Part shown: positions 12,223-22,721 of the stretch, piece after piece
Numbering within the stretch: the first letter of the stretch is position 1
Layout of the letters: each line of letters begins with the position of its first letter
Origin: Tabrizicola thermarum
GTDB lineage: Bacteria; Pseudomonadota; Alphaproteobacteria; Rhodobacterales; Rhodobacteraceae
DNA length: 54,708 nt
Direction: 5' to 3'
Assembly: GCF_003574395.1 (NCBI RefSeq)
Contig: NZ_QMJY01000073.1
Coordinates: 1-54,708 of the forward strand
Notes under the pieces: generated by a model
Told to the model about the DNA's origin: nothing
Databases searched by the model: none
The model's input: only the letters and a program-made list of their open reading frames with translations
Translations under genes and position numbers: made by a program

Positions 12223-12267
12223 CCGGAGTTCTCGAAACCTCCGGACCGATTTCTTCGAAGAAATCGG
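12223..12267. repeat. Paired 22-nt palindromes, divergent copy 5
   Basis: A perfect 22-bp palindrome centred on TTCGAA (12246-12267, left arm CCGATTTCTTC) stands 5 nt past the HDAC-like stop. Next to it, separated by one base, is a 22-nt imperfect hairpin (12223-12244; CCGGAG/CTCCGG stem with CTCGAA inside). Arms differ from the other copies but size, pairing and orientation are the same. It is a probable terminator for the minus-strand gene. Confidence 0.75.
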
Positions 12268-12272
12268 GGCGA

Positions 12273-13376
12273 TCACAGGCCGAGGCCCTGTGCCATCTCC
12301 TCGATCCAGCCGGCCGCGAAGGCGTCGAACCGGGCGTCGGGCTGGCGGCGGGCAAGCGTCGCGGCCAGAGGGTCGGGGGCCGAGACCGGGGCGGCGGACA
12401 GCTCCTCCAGCACGGCATGGCCGCAGAAGGGGACATAGACCTCGGAATAGCCGCCTTCATGGACCAGCGTCAGGCGGCCGTCGCACAAGGCATCGGCGGC
12501 CTGCATCATCTGGCGGGTCATCGCGCGGAAGGTTTCGGCGGTGCAGAGCATCCTGCCCAGGGGATCGACGGCGGCGGCGTCGAAGCCGCAGGCGACGATG
12601 ATCGCCTCGGGGCGGAAACGGTTGAGTGCGGGCAGGACCACCCTTTCCATCGCGTGCAGATAGGTCGCATGGCCGCAGCCGGGGGGTAGCGGCAGGTTGA
12701 TGTTCGATCCCGGAGCCTCCGGCCCGCCCGTCGCCTCGACCCCGCCGGTGTCCAGCGGATAGTTGCGGTCCTGATGCAGGCTGATCGTCAGCACATCGGG
12801 ATCGTTCCAGAAGATCGCCTCGGTCCCGTTGCCGTGGTGCACGTCCCAGTCCACCACCGCCACGCGGCGCAGCAGACCCTCGGCCCGGGCGGCGCGGATC
12901 GCCACGGCGATGTTGTTCAAGAGGCAGAAGCCGTTCGGGAAATCGGCGGTGCAATGGTGCCCCGGCGGGCGCGACAGTGCGTAGGCGTTGCGGACCGCAC
13001 CCGTCAGCACCGCCCGCAGGGCCGCCTTGGCCAGACCGGCGGACAGCGCCGCGATCTCGTAGCCGCCCGCGCCGAAGGGGGTGCGCAGGCCCAACTCGCC
13101 CCCGCCCGCGTCCGAGGCGGATTTGAAGGCGGCAAGGTAGCTGTCGGGGTGAACGCGCAGGAGGTCCTCGCGGCTGGCGGGCTCGGCGCCCCGCATCGAG
13201 AGGTGACGGGTCAGTCCCGTCACCTCGATCAGGTTGCGCAGGCGCCGCTTGGTTTCCGGGTTTTCGGGCAGCCCCCCCGACGTGGGTTGCACAAGACCAG
13301 CCACCGGCAGGGTGAAGGCGTAATTGCCGCCGCCGTGCCAGAAACACAGTTCGTCGGAAAAGAAGGCGGTGGTCAT
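12273..13376 (-). CDS. Class II histone-deacetylase-like amidohydrolase
   Basis: This zinc-dependent deacetylase homologue (367 residues) shows all core motifs: RPPGHH (His140-His141), DWDVHHGNGTE (Asp176, Asp178, His180), GFDAAAVDP (Asp266) and HEGGYSE near the C-terminus. Bacterial relatives deacetylate acetylpolyamines or other small amides, and some act on proteins; the substrate is not shown by context. It is a single-gene unit, with a palindrome pair just after its stop and the divergent MoxR operon upstream. Confidence 0.9.
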   Translation of the reverse strand: MTTAFFSDELCFWHGGGNYAFTLPVAGLVQPTSGGLPENPETKRRLRNLIEVTGLTRHLSMRGAEPASREDLLRVHPDSYLAAFKSASDAGGGELGLRTPFGAGGYEIAALSAGLAKAALRAVLTGAVRNAYALSRPPGHHCTADFPNGFCLLNNIAVAIRAARAEGLLRRVAVVDWDVHHGNGTEAIFWNDPDVLTISLHQDRNYPLDTGGVEATGGPEAPGSNINLPLPPGCGHATYLHAMERVVLPALNRFRPEAIIVACGFDAAAVDPLGRMLCTAETFRAMTRQMMQAADALCDGRLTLVHEGGYSEVYVPFCGHAVLEELSAAPVSAPDPLAATLARRQPDARFDAFAAGWIEEMAQGLGL

Positions 13377-13555
13377 GGCGGGTCTCCGTTTCGGGGAAGC
13401 CTACTCAGCCGGTGCAGGATTGGCCAGCGGCGGGCGACAGTGCCGGGCCGGGCGCGCCTCTCACGATCATTTGTGTCAAGTCGCCTTTTGCCATTTGTGC
13501 CCGGCGGGATAGTTCGCTTTACTGACAGGGACAGACCCCGAAGGGAGCATGAGGC

Positions 13556-14556
<1,001 letters not shown>

Positions 14557-14560
<4 letters not shown>

Positions 14561-15429
14561 CCATAGCCCCCGACCTGCGGTCCCGCGCCGAGGCGCTGGG
14601 GCAGACCCTGCCGCCCTTGCTGGCCGAGGCCGAGATGCTGGCCTCGACGGTGATGATGGGCGAGCATGGCCGCCGCCGGGCGGGGCTGGGGGATGAGTTC
14701 TGGCAGTACCGGCCCGCGCATCAGGGCGATTCGGCGCGGATGATCGACTGGCGGCGGTCGGCCCGGTCGGATGCGCATTTCGTGCGCGAACGGGAATGGC
14801 AGGCGGCGCAATCGGTGACGATCTGGGTCGATCCGGCGAAGTCGATGAGCTTCTCCGGCGACAGGTCCCGCGCGCCGAAGGCGGACCGGGCGAGGCTTCT
14901 GGGGCTGGCGCTGGCGGTCCTGCTGCTGCGCGGCGGGGAACGGGTGGGGCTGGCGGGCCTGGCCTCCCCTCGCGCGGGGCGGGCGCAGCTTCTGCGGCTG
15001 GCGGCGCGGTTGGCCGACGACGCGGCGGATCAGGATTACGGCGCGCCGGAAACCGAAGGCATGGTCAGCCATGGCCGGGCGGTGTTCCTGTCGGATTTCC
15101 TGGGCGATCTTGGCGGCATCGAGGCGGGGCTCGCGCGGGCCGCCGACCGGGGGGTGAAGGGCGTGCTGATCCAGGTGTTGGACCCGGCCGAGGAGGAGTT
15201 TCCCTTCGACGGCCGCACGATCTTTGAATCCATGGGCGGCACGATGCGGCATGAAACCCAGCAGGCGGGCGAGTTGCGCGCGCGCTATCTGGCGCGGCTG
15301 GCCGAGCGCAAGGACCGGCTGGCGCAGTTGGCCCGCGCGGTGGGCTGGCATTTCACCACGCATCACACCGGGTCCCCGGCGCAATCGGCGCTGCTCTGGG
15401 CCTATCTCGCGCTGGAGGGCGGGCGCTAG
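14557..15429 (+). CDS. DUF58 domain protein (von Willebrand-like partner of MoxR)
   Basis: The 290 residues show the DUF58 signature GDEFWQYRPAHQGDSARMIDW followed by a von Willebrand-like fold in which VTIWVDPAKSMSF replaces a full DxSxS metal site with DPAKS. No signal peptide or membrane helix is obvious, so it is likely cytosolic, working with MoxR. GTG 14557 is the start because it overlaps the moxR stop (GTGA). The next gene begins directly after its TAG. Confidence 0.9.
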
Positions 15430-18213
15430 ATGTTCACCCTTGGCCCCCTTGGCTTTGCCGCCCCCTGGCTTCTGGTCGCGCTGGTGGCGCTGCCGATCCT
15501 CTGGCTGCTTCTCCGCGCCGTGCCGCCCGCGCCGATCCGGCGGCGGTTTCCCGGCGTGGCGCTGCTTCTGGGCCTGAAGGACGAAGAGGCCGAGACCGAC
15601 AAGACGCCCTGGTGGCTTCTGCTGCTGCGCACCATTGCCGTGGGCGCGCTGATCCTGGGCTTTGCCGGGCCGGTCCTGAACCCCGAGGAGCGCACGGCGG
15701 GCTCTGGTCCCTTGCTGATCGCGGTCGATGGCGGCTGGGCGGATGCGCGGGACTGGCCCGAGCGGCAGGCCAAGGTCGAGGCGCTGATCGCCGAGGCGGG
15801 GGTGCGGGGGCGGACGGTGGCTCTGATCCGGCTGAGCGATCCGCCCGACCGGGTCGCGTTCCAGACTGCCGAGGCCTGGGCCGGCCGGGCCGCCGGGTTG
15901 CAACCGCAGGCCTGGGCACCGGGCGATTTCGCCGGTTGGGCCGATGCCCTGCCCGATGGCGCGTTCGAGACGGTCTGGCTGTCGGACGGTCTGGCCCATG
16001 ACGGGCGCGATCAGCTTTTGTCGGCACTCCGGTCGCGGGGCGAAGTGCGGGTGGTGGAGAATGTCCGCCCGGTGCTGGCCCTGCATCCGGCTGGCTATGC
16101 CGAGGGCAAGGTCACCGTCGCCGCCAGCCGGGTGCCTGCGGGGGCCGCCGTTTCGGTGGACGTGATCGCCCAGGGCCCCGACCCCTCGGGCGTCGAGCGC
16201 GACCTCGGCCGGGTGACGCTGACCTTCGATGCGGGCGCCGAGCGGGCCGAGGCCGCCATCGACCTGCCGCCGGAACTGCGCAACCGGATCACCCGCTTCG
16301 TGCTGGAAGGCGCGCGGACGGCGGGGGCGGTCAGCCTTGCCGACGACAGCCTGAAACGCCGCAAGATCGCGCTGATCCGCATGGGTGCGGATCAGGAGAC
16401 GCTGCAACTTCTTTCGCCCTTGCACTACCTGCGGCAGGCGCTGGCGCCGACGGCGGACCTGATCGAGGGCAACCTGACCGATACGCTCATGGCCAATCCC
16501 GACGTGGTGATCCTGGCCGATGTCGCCGATGTCTCGGCCTCGGAACGGGCCGCGCTGACCGAATGGCTGGAGAAGGGCGGGCTGCTCTTGCGCTTTGCCG
16601 GGCCGGTGCTGGCGGCCAGCGATGTCAGCCGTCTGGAAGAGGACCCGCTCTTGCCGGTGCGCCTGCGCGAAGGCGGCCGGACAGTGGGCGGCGCGATGAG
16701 CTGGGGGGAACCGAAGGCGCTGGCGCCGTTCCCGGAGGGCTCGCCGTTCTTCGGCCTGGTGCCGCCCGCCGATGTGGTGGTGCGCCAGCAGGTGCTGGCC
16801 CAGCCCGACCCGGACCTGGCCGAACGCACCATTGCCGCGCTGGACGACGGGACGCCCCTGATGACCCGCAAGGCGGTGGGCGCGGGGCAGGTGGTGCTGG
16901 TCCATGTGACGGCGAACGCCGAATGGTCCTCGCTGCCCCTGTCGGGGCTGTTCGTGCAGATGCTGGAGCGGCTGGCGGTCTCGACCAGGCCTGCCACGCC
17001 CGGGGCGACGGACCTTGCGGGCCAGACCTGGGTGCCCGAGGTGGTGCTGGATGCCTATGGCCAGACCTCGGACGCGGGCGAGTTGCCGGGGGTCGATGGC
17101 GAGACCCTGGCCAGAACCATCGCCCAAGGCCCCACGGCCAGCATCCCGCCCGGGCTTTATGCCGGGGCCGACCGGCGCGTGGCGCTGAACGTGATCGGGG
17201 CCGGGACGGAGCTGAAGCCTGCGGTCTGGCCCTCGGGCGTGCCGGTGGACCGGCTGGAGACCAATGCCGCGCGACCGCTGAAGGGCGAATTCCTGACGCT
17301 GGCGACCGGGCTTCTGCTTCTGGACGTGCTGGCGGCGCTGTGGCTGGCGGGTCGTCTGCGCGGGCTGCTGCGCGGGGCGGCAACCGGGGTCGTCCTGGTG
17401 CTCATGGCCGCGACGCCGCGCGGGGCCGAGGCGCAGGACGCGACCGGGGCTGACGACTTCGCGATCCGGGCGACCAGCTCGGTCGTGCTGGCCCATGTGC
17501 TGACCGGCGATCCGAAGGTGGACGACATGGCGCAGGCCGGGCTTCTGGGCCTGTCGGACAAGTTGTGGCAGCGCACCTCGATCGAGCCGGCGATGCCGAT
17601 GGGTGTCGATATCGAAAAGGACGAACTGGCCTTCTTCCCCTTCCTCTACTGGCCCGTCGTGGCCGGGGCCGCTCAGCCCTCGGACGCGGCCTATGCCAAG
17701 CTGAACCAGTATCTGCGCACCGGGGGCATGATCCTGTTCGATACCCGCGATGCCGATGTCGCGGGCTTCGGCGGCGGGACCACGCCGGAAGGTCAGGCCT
17801 TGCAGGTCATCGCCTCGGGTCTTGACATCCCGCCCCTGGAGCCGATGCCGCCCGACCATGTGCTGACCCGGACCTTCTATCTGCTGCAGGACTTTCCGGG
17901 CCGCCATCAGGGCGGTCAGGTCTGGGTCGAGGCCTCGCCCGATGCCGAGGCGCAGGCGGCGGAGGGGATGCCGTTCCGCAACCTGAACGACGGTGTGACG
18001 CCGGTGGTGATCGGCGGCAATGACTGGGCCTCGGCCTGGGCCACCGATGACATCGGCGTGCCGCTGGTGCAGGTCGGACGCGGCTATGCCGGGGAACAGC
18101 AGCGCGAGATCGCCTATCGCTTCGGCATCAACCTCATCATGCATGTGCTGACCGGCAACTACAAATCCGACCAGGTCCATGTGCCCGCACTTCTGGAAAG
18201 GCTGGGGCAATGA
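15430..18213 (+). CDS. BatA-like / DUF4159 domain membrane protein
   Basis: The protein is large (927 residues) with an N-terminal BatA-type pair of membrane helices (about 10-30 and 58-80), a periplasmic or cytosolic middle with a glutamine-amidotransferase-like portion (PDVVILADVADVSASERAAL), further hydrophobic segments near 620-660 and a C-terminal DUF4159 domain (LRTGGMILFDTRDADVAGFG). The second hydrophobic block ends PRGAEAQD, like a signal-peptidase site, so the DUF4159 part is probably outside the inner membrane. It lies between DUF58 and a partner membrane gene with an ATGA overlap. Biochemical function is unknown. Confidence 0.88.
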   Translation: MFTLGPLGFAAPWLLVALVALPILWLLLRAVPPAPIRRRFPGVALLLGLKDEEAETDKTPWWLLLLRTIAVGALILGFAGPVLNPEERTAGSGPLLIAVDGGWADARDWPERQAKVEALIAEAGVRGRTVALIRLSDPPDRVAFQTAEAWAGRAAGLQPQAWAPGDFAGWADALPDGAFETVWLSDGLAHDGRDQLLSALRSRGEVRVVENVRPVLALHPAGYAEGKVTVAASRVPAGAAVSVDVIAQGPDPSGVERDLGRVTLTFDAGAERAEAAIDLPPELRNRITRFVLEGARTAGAVSLADDSLKRRKIALIRMGADQETLQLLSPLHYLRQALAPTADLIEGNLTDTLMANPDVVILADVADVSASERAALTEWLEKGGLLLRFAGPVLAASDVSRLEEDPLLPVRLREGGRTVGGAMSWGEPKALAPFPEGSPFFGLVPPADVVVRQQVLAQPDPDLAERTIAALDDGTPLMTRKAVGAGQVVLVHVTANAEWSSLPLSGLFVQMLERLAVSTRPATPGATDLAGQTWVPEVVLDAYGQTSDAGELPGVDGETLARTIAQGPTASIPPGLYAGADRRVALNVIGAGTELKPAVWPSGVPVDRLETNAARPLKGEFLTLATGLLLLDVLAALWLAGRLRGLLRGAATGVVLVLMAATPRGAEAQDATGADDFAIRATSSVVLAHVLTGDPKVDDMAQAGLLGLSDKLWQRTSIEPAMPMGVDIEKDELAFFPFLYWPVVAGAAQPSDAAYAKLNQYLRTGGMILFDTRDADVAGFGGGTTPEGQALQVIASGLDIPPLEPMPPDHVLTRTFYLLQDFPGRHQGGQVWVEASPDAEAQAAEGMPFRNLNDGVTPVVIGGNDWASAWATDDIGVPLVQVGRGYAGEQQREIAYRFGINLIMHVLTGNYKSDQVHVPALLERLGQ

Positions 18214-20279
18214 GCGCATCCGTCGTCTTTGCCCCGCTGGTGGCCTGGGTCCTGATCTATGTCCTTGCCGGGCTGGCGGCGGTGCTGGTGGCCTTCGCGC
18301 TGTGGCGGGGCCTGTCGGGCTGGTGGCTGCGCGGGCTGGCGCTGGGCGCGCTGGTGCTGGCGCTGGCCAACCCGGCCCTGCAAGAGGAGGAACGCCAGAA
18401 CCTGTCCGACATCGTGATCCTTGTCGTCGATGACAGCGCCAGCCAGGGCCTGGGCGACCGCCGCGCCCAGACCGAGGCCGCGGTGGCCGCCGTTCAGGCC
18501 GAGGTGGCGGCAATGCCCGACACCGAGCTGCGCATCCACCGGGTCGGCGACGGGGCCGAGGACTCGGGCAGCCTGGTGATGACCGCGCTGGCCGAGGCCC
18601 TGGCCGAGGAACCCCGCGCGCGGGTCGCGGGCGCGATCCTGATCACCGATGGCCGGGTGCATGACGCGGGCCTGGTGCCGAACCTGCCCGCGCCCTTGCA
18701 GGTGCTTCTGACCGGGCGGCAGGCGGACTGGGACCGGCGGATCGTGGTGAAGAACGCCCCCGCCTTCGCCATCATCGGCGAGGAGTTCAAGCTGGAGCTG
18801 CGGGTCGAGGACATCGGCGCCCCGCCGAACCTTGGCGCCACGGTCGATCTGACCATCGCCATCGACACCGAGGACCCCGTCACCTACAGCGTGCCCCTGA
18901 ACGAGGACCTGGAACTGCCCGTCACCCTGCCGCATGGCGGGGCGAACGTGCTGCAATTCTCCGTTGCCCCCGTCGCGGGCGAGATCACCGACCGCAACAA
19001 TGCCTCGGCCGTGCAGATCAACGGGGTCCGCGACCGGCTGCGGGTGCTGCTCATCTCGGGCGAGCCGCATGCGGGCGAAAGGGTCTGGCGCAACCTCTTG
19101 AAATCCGACGCGGCGGTGGACCTGGTCCACTTCACCATCCTGCGCCCGCCGGAAAAGCAGGACGGGGTGCCGGTGGACGAGCTGAGCCTGATCGCCTTCC
19201 CCACGCGCGAGCTGTTCGTCGAGAAGATCGAGGAATTCGACCTCATCATCTTCGACCGCTACCGGATGCGGGGCATCCTGCCGATGTCCTATATCGACAA
19301 CATCGTCAGCTATGTCCGCAAGGGCGGCACGGTGCTGGTCGCCGCCGGGCCGGAATTCGGGGCGGTGGACAGCCTCTACCGCTCTCCCCTGGCGGAAATC
19401 CTGCCGGTCGCACCCACGGCGCAGGTGATCGAACAGGGCTATCGGCCCAGGCTGACCGATCTGGGCCGCCGCCACCCGGTCACCGAAGGGCTGGAAGCCG
19501 AGGCGCCCGAAGGCGGCTGGGGCCGCTGGTTCCGGCTGATCGAAGTGCGCCAGACCGCCGGTCAGGTGCTGATGTCGGGTCCGAACGACCTGCCGCTTCT
19601 GGTCTTGAACCGGGTCGATCAGGGCCGGGTCGCGGTGCTGGCCTCGGATCAGGCCTGGCTCTGGGGCCGGGGCTATGAGGGCGGCGGGCCGCAGCTGGAA
19701 CTGTTGCGCAGGCTGGCGCACTGGATGCTGAAAGAGCCGGAACTGGAGGAAGAGACCCTGACGGCCGAAGTGCGGGGCGAGGCGATGACCATCACCCGCC
19801 GCTCGCTGGCCGAGGCAGAGCCGGGGCCGGTCACCGTCACCGGGCCGGATGGCGCGACGGTCGAACTGGCGATGCCCATGGTCGCGCCGGGCCGGTACGA
19901 GACCGTCTGGCAGGCGCCCGCGCTGGGGCTTTACCGGCTGGAACAGGGGGATCTGACCCGCGTGATCGCCGTCGGCCCCGCCACCCCGCGCGAATTCGCC
20001 GAGACCATCGCCTCGGGCGAGGCGCTGCGGCCGGTGGCCGAGGCGACGCGGGGCGGCGTGACCCGGCTGGAGCCGGGGACCCCCGATATCCGCACTGTCG
20101 CCGAAGGCCGCGTGGCCCTGGGGCGCGGCTGGATCGGCATCACTCCGCGCGAGGCCTATCTGACGACTGCGGTCAATGTCGTGCCGGTCCTGCCCGCCTG
20201 GGCCTGGCTTCTGATCGCGGCAGGGCTGGCGGTCGTCGCCTGGCTGATCGAGGGCCGCAAGGGCGCGAAGGCGGCCTGA
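18210..20279 (+). CDS. Membrane protein with class-I glutamine-amidotransferase-like domain
   Basis: The 689 residues have two N-terminal membrane helices (about 8-30 and 36-53), a von Willebrand-like region beginning DIVILVVDDSASQGLGD, a GATase1-like region (LRVLLISGEPHAGERVWRN, then VRKGGTVLVAAGPEFGA) without the catalytic Cys-His pair, and a C-terminal helix at about 664-682 followed by a basic tail. The DDSAS sequence retains a metal-site-like pattern. It closes the MoxR operon (ATGA overlap). I infer it forms a membrane complex with the preceding DUF4159 protein, energised or assembled by MoxR. Confidence 0.86.
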   Translation: MSASVVFAPLVAWVLIYVLAGLAAVLVAFALWRGLSGWWLRGLALGALVLALANPALQEEERQNLSDIVILVVDDSASQGLGDRRAQTEAAVAAVQAEVAAMPDTELRIHRVGDGAEDSGSLVMTALAEALAEEPRARVAGAILITDGRVHDAGLVPNLPAPLQVLLTGRQADWDRRIVVKNAPAFAIIGEEFKLELRVEDIGAPPNLGATVDLTIAIDTEDPVTYSVPLNEDLELPVTLPHGGANVLQFSVAPVAGEITDRNNASAVQINGVRDRLRVLLISGEPHAGERVWRNLLKSDAAVDLVHFTILRPPEKQDGVPVDELSLIAFPTRELFVEKIEEFDLIIFDRYRMRGILPMSYIDNIVSYVRKGGTVLVAAGPEFGAVDSLYRSPLAEILPVAPTAQVIEQGYRPRLTDLGRRHPVTEGLEAEAPEGGWGRWFRLIEVRQTAGQVLMSGPNDLPLLVLNRVDQGRVAVLASDQAWLWGRGYEGGGPQLELLRRLAHWMLKEPELEEETLTAEVRGEAMTITRRSLAEAEPGPVTVTGPDGATVELAMPMVAPGRYETVWQAPALGLYRLEQGDLTRVIAVGPATPREFAETIASGEALRPVAEATRGGVTRLEPGTPDIRTVAEGRVALGRGWIGITPREAYLTTAVNVVPVLPAWAWLLIAAGLAVVAWLIEGRKGAKAA

Positions 20280-20295
20280 GGCTTCTGCCGTCGGA

Positions 20296-20343
20296 CCGGG
20301 GGCCAGCCCCCGGACCCCCGGAGTATTTCACGAAAAGAGCAAG
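20296..20343 (+). repeat. CCGGGGG-stem dispersed element, copy B
   Basis: CCGGGGG (20296-20302), loop CCAG and CCCCCGG (20307-20313) are followed by ACCCCCGGAGTATTT and CGAAAAGAGCAAG. It starts 16 nt after the last MoxR-operon stop, in the same strand orientation relative to that gene as copies A and C. Confidence 0.85.
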
Positions 20344-20464
20344 ACCAGCGGACAGGGCCGGCCCCTGCATCCGTGCCGGGTGTTCCGGCATCCGTTCCGC
20401 ATGTCGAAGCGGGGGGCTTTCGGGTTGCGCGATGTCGTTCGGGTGATCGCCGGGGCAGGCGGCC

Positions 20465-21151
20465 CTACGGTTCGCGTCTCTGGATGATCCGGCGCGAGGC
20501 AGAGGCGAACTCGCGCCGCAGCAGCACGCCGGTCGCCAGCACGGTGCCCGCCAGCAGACCCCAGGGCCCGAGGAGCCAGCCGAGCGCTGCCAGCGCGAAA
20601 TAGATCGCCCGCAGACCCCGGTTGAAGCTGCGGGCGGCGGTGATGTTGATCTCGGCCGCCTGGCCCGCGCGGTGGAAGGCGAGGGGGTCCTGAGGGTCGT
20701 TGGGGACGGCGGCCATCAGGATCGAGCAATAGCCGAACAGCCGATGCGCCCAGACGAACTTGAGCAGACCGTTGGCCAGGAAGCCGATCACCGGCAGCAT
20801 CTTCAGCGCCACATCCGGGCCTGCGCCGATGGGCAGATCCTCGGTCAGCCGTTGCACCGTCGCCGCATTGCCGATCACCGCCACCCCGCCGCCGATGGCG
20901 ATCATGCAGGCGCTGGCAAAGAAGGCCGTCCCCTGGCGCAGGGAGTCGATCAGCGTCGCATCGAAGATGCGCGGCTGGCGGGTGACGAAGGTGCGCATCC
21001 AGTCGCGCCGGTAGTCCTCCATCAGCCAGGAGACCGAGGGCAGCGCCCCGGGCGGATGCTCGCTGATCCAACCCGAGGCCAACCACGCCAGGACCAGCCA
21101 TGCCAGCAGCACAAGGTCAAGCGTCGGAAGGGTGCCCATGTCAATTGTCAT
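20465..21151 (-). CDS. DUF599 family membrane protein
   Basis: The 228-residue product has four or so hydrophobic segments and the DUF599 hallmark AARSFNRGLRAIYFALAALG plus the upstream SWLMEDYRRDWM segment. No function is established for the family. ATG 21151 is the longest start; ATG 21139 is equally possible since neither has a well-placed ribosome-binding site. It is divergent from glcD with 81 nt between starts, and convergent with the MoxR operon. Confidence 0.82.
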   Translation of the reverse strand: MTIDMGTLPTLDLVLLAWLVLAWLASGWISEHPPGALPSVSWLMEDYRRDWMRTFVTRQPRIFDATLIDSLRQGTAFFASACMIAIGGGVAVIGNAATVQRLTEDLPIGAGPDVALKMLPVIGFLANGLLKFVWAHRLFGYCSILMAAVPNDPQDPLAFHRAGQAAEINITAARSFNRGLRAIYFALAALGWLLGPWGLLAGTVLATGVLLRREFASASRRIIQRREP

Positions 21152-21232
21152 CCCCGAAGACTAGGGGCGGGGTTTTTCCTTGTCAGCAGGTGAAATTGGT
21201 TATATTTCCTTACCAGTCAGCGGAGGATTGCC

Positions 21233-22666
21233 ATGGACATGCCAGCGCCCGACCTTGGTGTGATTGCCCGCAAGGCCCGCATTCTGGCCCGGCTGCGCGG
21301 CATTCTGCCCGCCGATGCGGTGATCGACGCGCCTGAAGAGCTGCGCGTCTACGAATGCGACGCGCTGACCGCCTACCGCTGCCCGCCTTTGGCTGCCGTG
21401 CTGCCACGCACGACCGATGAGGTCAGCCGTGTCCTGCGGCTGTGCCGGGAGGAAGGCGTCCCCGTGGTGCCGCGCGGGTCGGGGACCAGCCTTGCCGGGG
21501 GGGCGATGCCGACGGCGGACAGCGTGATCCTTGGGGTCGCGCGGATGAATGCCGTGCTGGAGACGGATTACGAGAACCGCTTCATCCGGGTGCAGGCGGG
21601 GCGGACGAACCTGAGCGTCTCGGGCGCGGTCGAGGCGGAAGGGTTCTTCTACGCCCCCGACCCCTCGAGCCAGCTGGCCTGCGCCATTGCCGGGAACATC
21701 GCGATGAACTCCGGGGGCGCGCATTGCCTGAAATACGGGGTGACGACGAACAACCTGCTGGGCGTGACGCTGGTGCAGATGGATGGCACTGTCGTCACGC
21801 TGGGCGGTCCCTGGGGAGAGCCGGCGGGGCTGGACCTTCTGGGCGTGGTCTGCGGGTCGGAAGGCCAGCTGGGCGTGGTGACCGAGGCCTGGTTGCGCAT
21901 CCTGCCGAAGCCCGAGGGCGCGCGGCCGGTGCTGGTGGGGTTCGACAGCAACGAAGTCGCGGGGGCCTGCGTCAGCGACATCATCAAGGCGGGCATCCTG
22001 CCGGTCGCCATCGAGTTCATGGATCGCCCCTGCATCCGCGCGACCGAGGCCTTCGCCAGGGCGGGCTACCCGGACTGCGAGGCGCTGCTGATCATCGAGG
22101 TCGAAGGGTCCGAGGCCGAGATCAGCGAGCAGCTTGCCCGTATCCGCCAGATCGCGCTGGCGCATGACCCGGTGGAGTTCCGCGAGGCGGCGGACGAGGA
22201 TCAGGCGAAACGCATCTGGCTGGGGCGGAAGTCGGCCTTCGGGGCGATGGGGCAGATCAACGACTACATGTGTCTGGACGGGACGATCCCGGTGTCCAGC
22301 CTGCCGCATGTGCTGAAGCGGATCGGCGAGATGAGCCGGGAGTTCGGCCTCGACGTCGGCAACGTCTTTCACGCGGGCGACGGCAACATGCATCCCCTGA
22401 TCCTGTTCAACGCCAACAAGCCCGGCGATCTGGAGAAGTGCGAGGCCTTCGGGGCGGAGATCCTGAAGCTCTGCGTCGAGGTGGGCGGCTGCCTGACGGG
22501 CGAACATGGCGTGGGGATCGAGAAGCGCGACCTGATGGGGGTGCAGTTCTCGGCTGCTGACATGGAGGCGCAGATGTGGGTGAAGGATGTGTTCGATCCG
22601 AAGTGGCTGTTGAACCCGGCGAAGGTGTTTCCGCTGGGCGTGAGTGCCGGGCGGCGCGCGGGGTGA
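21233..22666 (+). CDS. glcD: Glycolate oxidase subunit GlcD (FAD-linked)
   Basis: GlcD is the FAD subunit that oxidises glycolate to glyoxylate. The 477 residues show the PCMH-type FAD domain (VVPRGSGTSLAGGAM, then CAIAGNIAMNSGGAHCLKYG) and the C-terminal VFHAGDGNMHPLILFN and GEHGVGIEKRDLM motifs with flavin and metal contacts. GGAGG precedes the ATG. glcE and glcF follow, so the three-subunit complex is encoded. The 81-nt upstream gap has an A/T-rich tract (GGTTATATTTCC) likely to hold the promoter. Confidence 0.95.
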   Translation: MDMPAPDLGVIARKARILARLRGILPADAVIDAPEELRVYECDALTAYRCPPLAAVLPRTTDEVSRVLRLCREEGVPVVPRGSGTSLAGGAMPTADSVILGVARMNAVLETDYENRFIRVQAGRTNLSVSGAVEAEGFFYAPDPSSQLACAIAGNIAMNSGGAHCLKYGVTTNNLLGVTLVQMDGTVVTLGGPWGEPAGLDLLGVVCGSEGQLGVVTEAWLRILPKPEGARPVLVGFDSNEVAGACVSDIIKAGILPVAIEFMDRPCIRATEAFARAGYPDCEALLIIEVEGSEAEISEQLARIRQIALAHDPVEFREAADEDQAKRIWLGRKSAFGAMGQINDYMCLDGTIPVSSLPHVLKRIGEMSREFGLDVGNVFHAGDGNMHPLILFNANKPGDLEKCEAFGAEILKLCVEVGGCLTGEHGVGIEKRDLMGVQFSAADMEAQMWVKDVFDPKWLLNPAKVFPLGVSAGRRAG

Positions 22667-22672
22667 CGCACC

Positions 22673-22719
22673 CCGGGGGCCAGCCCCCGGACCCCCGGAG
22701 TATTTTGGAAAAGAGCAAG
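22673..22719 (+). repeat. CCGGGGG-stem dispersed element, copy C (inside glc operon)
   Basis: CCGGGGG (22673-22679), loop CCAG and CCCCCGG (22684-22690) are followed by ACCCCCGGAGTATTTT and GGAAAAGAGCAAG. It fills nearly all of the 55-nt gap between glcD and glcE. Its purine-rich tail ends 2 nt before the glcE ATG and is the only candidate ribosome-binding region there. Confidence 0.85.
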
Positions 22720-22721
22720 TC

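Noticed and set aside
21194-21216. TTGGT...ACCAG as a GntR-type operator upstream of glcD
   Set aside because: The spacing of the half-sites is too long for known GlcC or PdhR-type operators, and the second half is imperfect.
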